Positions 5,589 through 7,701 of a DNA stretch of 7,701 nucleotides are shown here, piece after piece. This DNA is from JBHEKP01 sp041859375. Its GTDB lineage: Bacteria; Hydrogenedentota; Hydrogenedentia; Hydrogenedentales; CAITNO01. How positions within the stretch are numbered: position 1 is the stretch's first letter; each line of letters starts with the position of its first letter. Position numbers and translations under genes: made by a program. The notes under the pieces were generated by a model. The model was not told where the DNA came from. It did not search any database and saw only the letters and a list, made by a program, of their open reading frames with translations. The DNA lies in assembly GCA_041859375.1 (NCBI GenBank), contig JBHEKP010000113.1:1-7701 (forward strand), in the 5' to 3' direction.

Positions 5589-6809
5589 ATGGAAAGAGTG
5601 CTGCTTTCAGCGTTCCTCATAGTGTGTTCTGCGTCAACAGCCATCGCGAAGGATGACATCAATGTGTACTTGAGCGGCGCAAAGTATGACGACGGCATCA
5701 ATGCCTATACCGGGAATGCAAGCGAGACCCCACACAGGCAGGCGGACCTGTTTGCCCTAGCCACACTGCAGTTTATAAATGGGGTGGAGGATTTCGCGCA
5801 GGGGTTGTACCGTTTTGGCTTCAGGCCCGACAGCATAAAATTGCTTCGTTTTATTGTTCCCATCCCGCTCATCCCCATTTCCAAGAACGAAAATCCACAG
5901 ATTGTCCGCCCAGAAGATCTCGCACGACTTGTCCAGAACTGGCATGACGCCCTGGACAAAACAGCAAAGACGCTGGCTGACATGAATGGTGAAGATTTCA
6001 AGGTCCGGCTCAATCTTGGCCGGGTCGCATTGGATATCAATTGCGATGGACACGTGGATGAAAATGAGAATCTGCTGCAGCTGTGCAGTCTGTGGTTTGG
6101 CAGTGCTGAAGGGGCCGGCCCGACAGCGGACTTCAGCATAAATTGTGATCTGGCGGACGCCCTCTGGCTGCGTGGGTATTGCCATTTGCTTATGGGCCTG
6201 CAGGACATCCTTCAGGCGCATGATTGGAAAGGACTCTATTCCAAGTGCGCCCACGCACTGTTCGAGTCGCCCGACAGGGCGGCACTCTCCCCCTATGCCC
6301 GGCCAAACGAAGATAATTCATGGAACTACATCAGTGATTTTGTGCTGCTTCTTCACGAATTTCACCTGGAATTGGCGCGTCCAGAAAAATATCAGCAAGC
6401 GCGTGACCGGTTTTTTAAAGTGATACACCTTAGTCGTGCCTTCTGGGAGACCGTTGACAAGGAAACGGACGATGATTGTGAATGGATTCCCAATGTCAGA
6501 CAGACCTCGGCATCAGGCACCAAGGTGACCCCTGAAATGGTTGATGGCTGGAAACTCTTCCTCAACGAAATGGAGTTAATCCTTAAAGGCGATAGACTGA
6601 TTCCCCATTTCCGCATGCAGAAAGAATATGGAATCAATTTGGCGAAAGTGATGGAACATCCCTGCGCATTGGACCTCGTGGAGTGGACAACCGGCCTTGC
6701 CGTTGCGCCCTATCTCGAAAAAGGAGAAATCACCGATCCGAGCAACTGGAAAAGGTTTACCCAAGCATTTTCGGGAAACTTCATGCGCACAGCGGTTTGG
6801 TTCAATTAA
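5589..6809 (+). CDS. Secreted protein of unknown function with one canonical EF-hand loop
   Basis: A 406-residue protein. Residues 1-20 form a Sec signal peptide (basic R3, hydrophobic core, cleavage after STAIA), so it is probably periplasmic or secreted. Residues 149-160, DINCDGHVDENE, form a textbook 12-residue EF-hand calcium loop, with D1, N3, D5, G6, V8, D9 and E12 all in place. The rest is mostly amphipathic and helical, with features such as LADALWLRGYCHLLMG (188-203), an acidic ETDDDCEWIPN (292-302) and a conserved-looking end (TAVWFN). It resembles, from memory, uncharacterised proteins in planctomycetes that share an EWIPNP-like block and a C-terminal WFN; no function is known to me. 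GGGAG at 5576-5580 lies 8 nt before the ATG. Hand counts of sampled 60-base lines give about 47-55% GC against about 60-75% in flanking genes, and codon choice is less GC-biased, hinting at a different origin. It has its own promoter and no operon partner. Coding status is confident. Confidence 0.88.
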   Translation: MERVLLSAFLIVCSASTAIAKDDINVYLSGAKYDDGINAYTGNASETPHRQADLFALATLQFINGVEDFAQGLYRFGFRPDSIKLLRFIVPIPLIPISKNENPQIVRPEDLARLVQNWHDALDKTAKTLADMNGEDFKVRLNLGRVALDINCDGHVDENENLLQLCSLWFGSAEGAGPTADFSINCDLADALWLRGYCHLLMGLQDILQAHDWKGLYSKCAHALFESPDRAALSPYARPNEDNSWNYISDFVLLLHEFHLELARPEKYQQARDRFFKVIHLSRAFWETVDKETDDDCEWIPNVRQTSASGTKVTPEMVDGWKLFLNEMELILKGDRLIPHFRMQKEYGINLAKVMEHPCALDLVEWTTGLAVAPYLEKGEITDPSNWKRFTQAFSGNFMRTAVWFN

Positions 6810-6946
6810 CAGCGCGCTCCTGACTTGAACTGGCAGTGGAATCAATCATGTCTTTCATTTCGCAAAGGGAGCAGGGCCCCAGTTGCGATTCTGGCACCAT
6901 TCTTCCCTCTTTGCTTGCAAAGTTGCGAATAGCCATTTTGTCCTGA

Positions 6947-6988
6947 GGACGGGTAGCTTAGTTGGCAGCGCATCGTAAGCCCACAGAG
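6947..6988 (+). pseudogene. tRNA-like fragment (5' half only)
   Basis: GGACGGG could be a 7-nt acceptor strand (6947-6953). TA follows at tRNA positions 8-9, then GCTT, a D-loop AGTTGGCA and GCGC, with A at position 26. T8, A14, G18, G19 and A21 are all in register. The D-stem has one mismatch (T-C) and one G-T pair. Beyond this, CGTAAG resembles an anticodon loop, but no paired anticodon stem, T-arm or CCCGTCC acceptor partner can be found downstream, so a working tRNA is unlikely. It may be a decayed tRNA or an old integration scar, or chance similarity. Confidence 0.3.
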
Positions 6989-7007
6989 TAAAATTTTCCG
7001 CGGGTTT

Positions 7008-7701
7008 TTATTTTTCGGGGGACCACTCCCCCGTGCCACCCGCGGGGAGGGACAGTTCCTTTGTCTGGTTGCGCCATTGGAGGATGCAGGGGTTGCCTAG
7101 CCGGGAAGTTACGCGGACGGAAACGAGCGCGCCCTTCTGCCAGGTGATGTCCACGTCAAAACCGCCGCGCGCGCGCAGGCCGGTGATCTTTCCATCAGGC
7201 CAGACGGAGGGCAGGGCGGGAAGAAGTTGCAACGATCCCGTGTGGGACTGAAGCAGCATTTCCGCGATGCCCGCCGTGGCCCCGAAGTTTCCGTCGATCT
7301 GGAAGGGCGGATGGGCGTCGAACAGGTTGGCGTAGATGCCGCCGTGGCCCATGTTCTTCTCCCCCGTCTCGACAAGGTTGAGCATGTTGCCCAGCATTTT
7401 GTGGGCGTGATCGCCGTCGCCCAGGCGCGCCCAAAGGTTGACCTTCCAGGCCATGGACCAGCCGGTGCCGCCGTCGCCCCGGTACAGGAGGGACTGCCGG
7501 GCGGCGTTGAAGAGATCGGGCGTGGCGGGGGTGATTTCCGAACCGGGATGAAGCGCCCAGAGGTGGGACACGTGGCGGTGATCGTTTTTGGGGTTGTCCT
7601 TGTCCTCCAGCCATTCCTGCAACTGTCCGTGCCGCCCGATTGTGTCGGGAACGATGCGGGCGCGCAGGGCGGCGAGGCGTTCGCGGAATTCGGCGTCCAC
7701 G
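7008..7701 (-). CDS. GH95 alpha-L-fucosidase, C-terminal part (N-terminus beyond window)
   Basis: The minus-strand frame is open from the right edge to a TAA at 7010-7008, giving the last ~230 residues of a protein whose family is usually about 750-800 residues. The apparent start GTG at 7700 is internal. GH95 enzymes are inverting fucosidases that remove terminal alpha-1,2-fucose (some act on alpha-galactose). Numbering the visible part from that GTG, HRHVSHLWALHPG (41-53), GTGWSMAWKVNLWARLGDGD (79-98) and HPPFQIDGNFGATAG (130-144) are characteristic of the (alpha/alpha)6 barrel. D136 of the IDGN motif probably corresponds to the catalytic aspartate (D766) of Bifidobacterium AfcA, judged from its spacing to the HRHVSHL histidine. 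The tail, from about LLPALPSVWPDGKITGLRARGG onward (starting at 159), is the C-terminal beta domain. The signal peptide and general-acid glutamate lie outside the window. The gene converges on the EF-hand gene. Confidence 0.92.
   Translation of the reverse strand, partial: VDAEFRERLAALRARIVPDTIGRHGQLQEWLEDKDNPKNDHRHVSHLWALHPGSEITPATPDLFNAARQSLLYRGDGGTGWSMAWKVNLWARLGDGDHAHKMLGNMLNLVETGEKNMGHGGIYANLFDAHPPFQIDGNFGATAGIAEMLLQSHTGSLQLLPALPSVWPDGKITGLRARGGFDVDITWQKGALVSVRVTSRLGNPCILQWRNQTKELSLPAGGTGEWSPEK

Noticed and set aside
6862..6914. GCAAAGGG / CTCTTTGC inverted repeat and AGTTGCGA direct repeat after the EF-hand gene
   Set aside because: The arms are 45 bp apart or more with no T-run, so this is not a convincing terminator or repeat element.
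6848..6946. 32-aa plus-strand frame just before the tRNA-like fragment
   Set aside because: Only a poor GTGGA upstream and no recognisable protein features; too short to support.
6980..7015. CCGCGGG followed by T-rich tract as a terminator between the convergent genes
   Set aside because: CCGCGG is a tight palindrome with no loop, and the longer alternative stem has several mismatches; not enough to call.

Overview
The window looks like a GC-rich genome fragment from a Gram-negative, glycan-degrading environmental bacterium. Exported sugar enzymes, a Tat-exported DegT-type aminotransferase, a sodium/solute symporter, a sialidase-fold protein and a GH95 fucosidase together recall the PVC group (Planctomycetes, Verrucomicrobia, Lentisphaerae) or Candidatus Hydrogenedentes. 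That placement is inference from gene content and style; there is no rRNA or other marker gene here.

Layout. Positions 1-1096 (minus strand) hold the N-terminal part of a secreted sialidase-fold (BNR/Asp-box) protein that runs off the left edge. A 166-bp divergent intergenic region carries candidate promoters facing both ways. A tight plus-strand operon follows: a Tat-exported PLP aminotransferase of the DegT/DnrJ/EryC1/StrS family (1263-2585), an exported xylose-isomerase-like TIM-barrel protein (2606-3451), and an SSS-family sodium:solute symporter (3475-5223). Gaps between these genes are only about 20 bp. A 365-bp gene-free stretch contains a possible terminator, then a strong sigma-70-like promoter with a palindromic operator or hairpin at its start site. 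This drives a lone gene for a secreted protein of unknown function with a textbook EF-hand calcium loop (5589-6809). After a short spacer with a fragment resembling the 5' half of a tRNA, the C-terminal part of a GH95 alpha-L-fucosidase is read on the minus strand (7008-7701) and runs off the right edge.

How the genes may work together. Two exported enzymes that usually act on keto-sugars or cyclitols (aminotransferase, isomerase/epimerase) sit directly upstream of a sodium-coupled importer. The simplest reading is a small uptake-and-conversion unit for a sugar or cyclitol, with conversion occurring outside the cytoplasmic membrane. The flanking sialidase-fold and fucosidase genes suggest a host- or algal-glycan degradation neighbourhood. 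The segment from about 5224 to 7007 is visibly lower in GC and has its own promoter, so it looks like a separate, possibly acquired islet between glycan genes.
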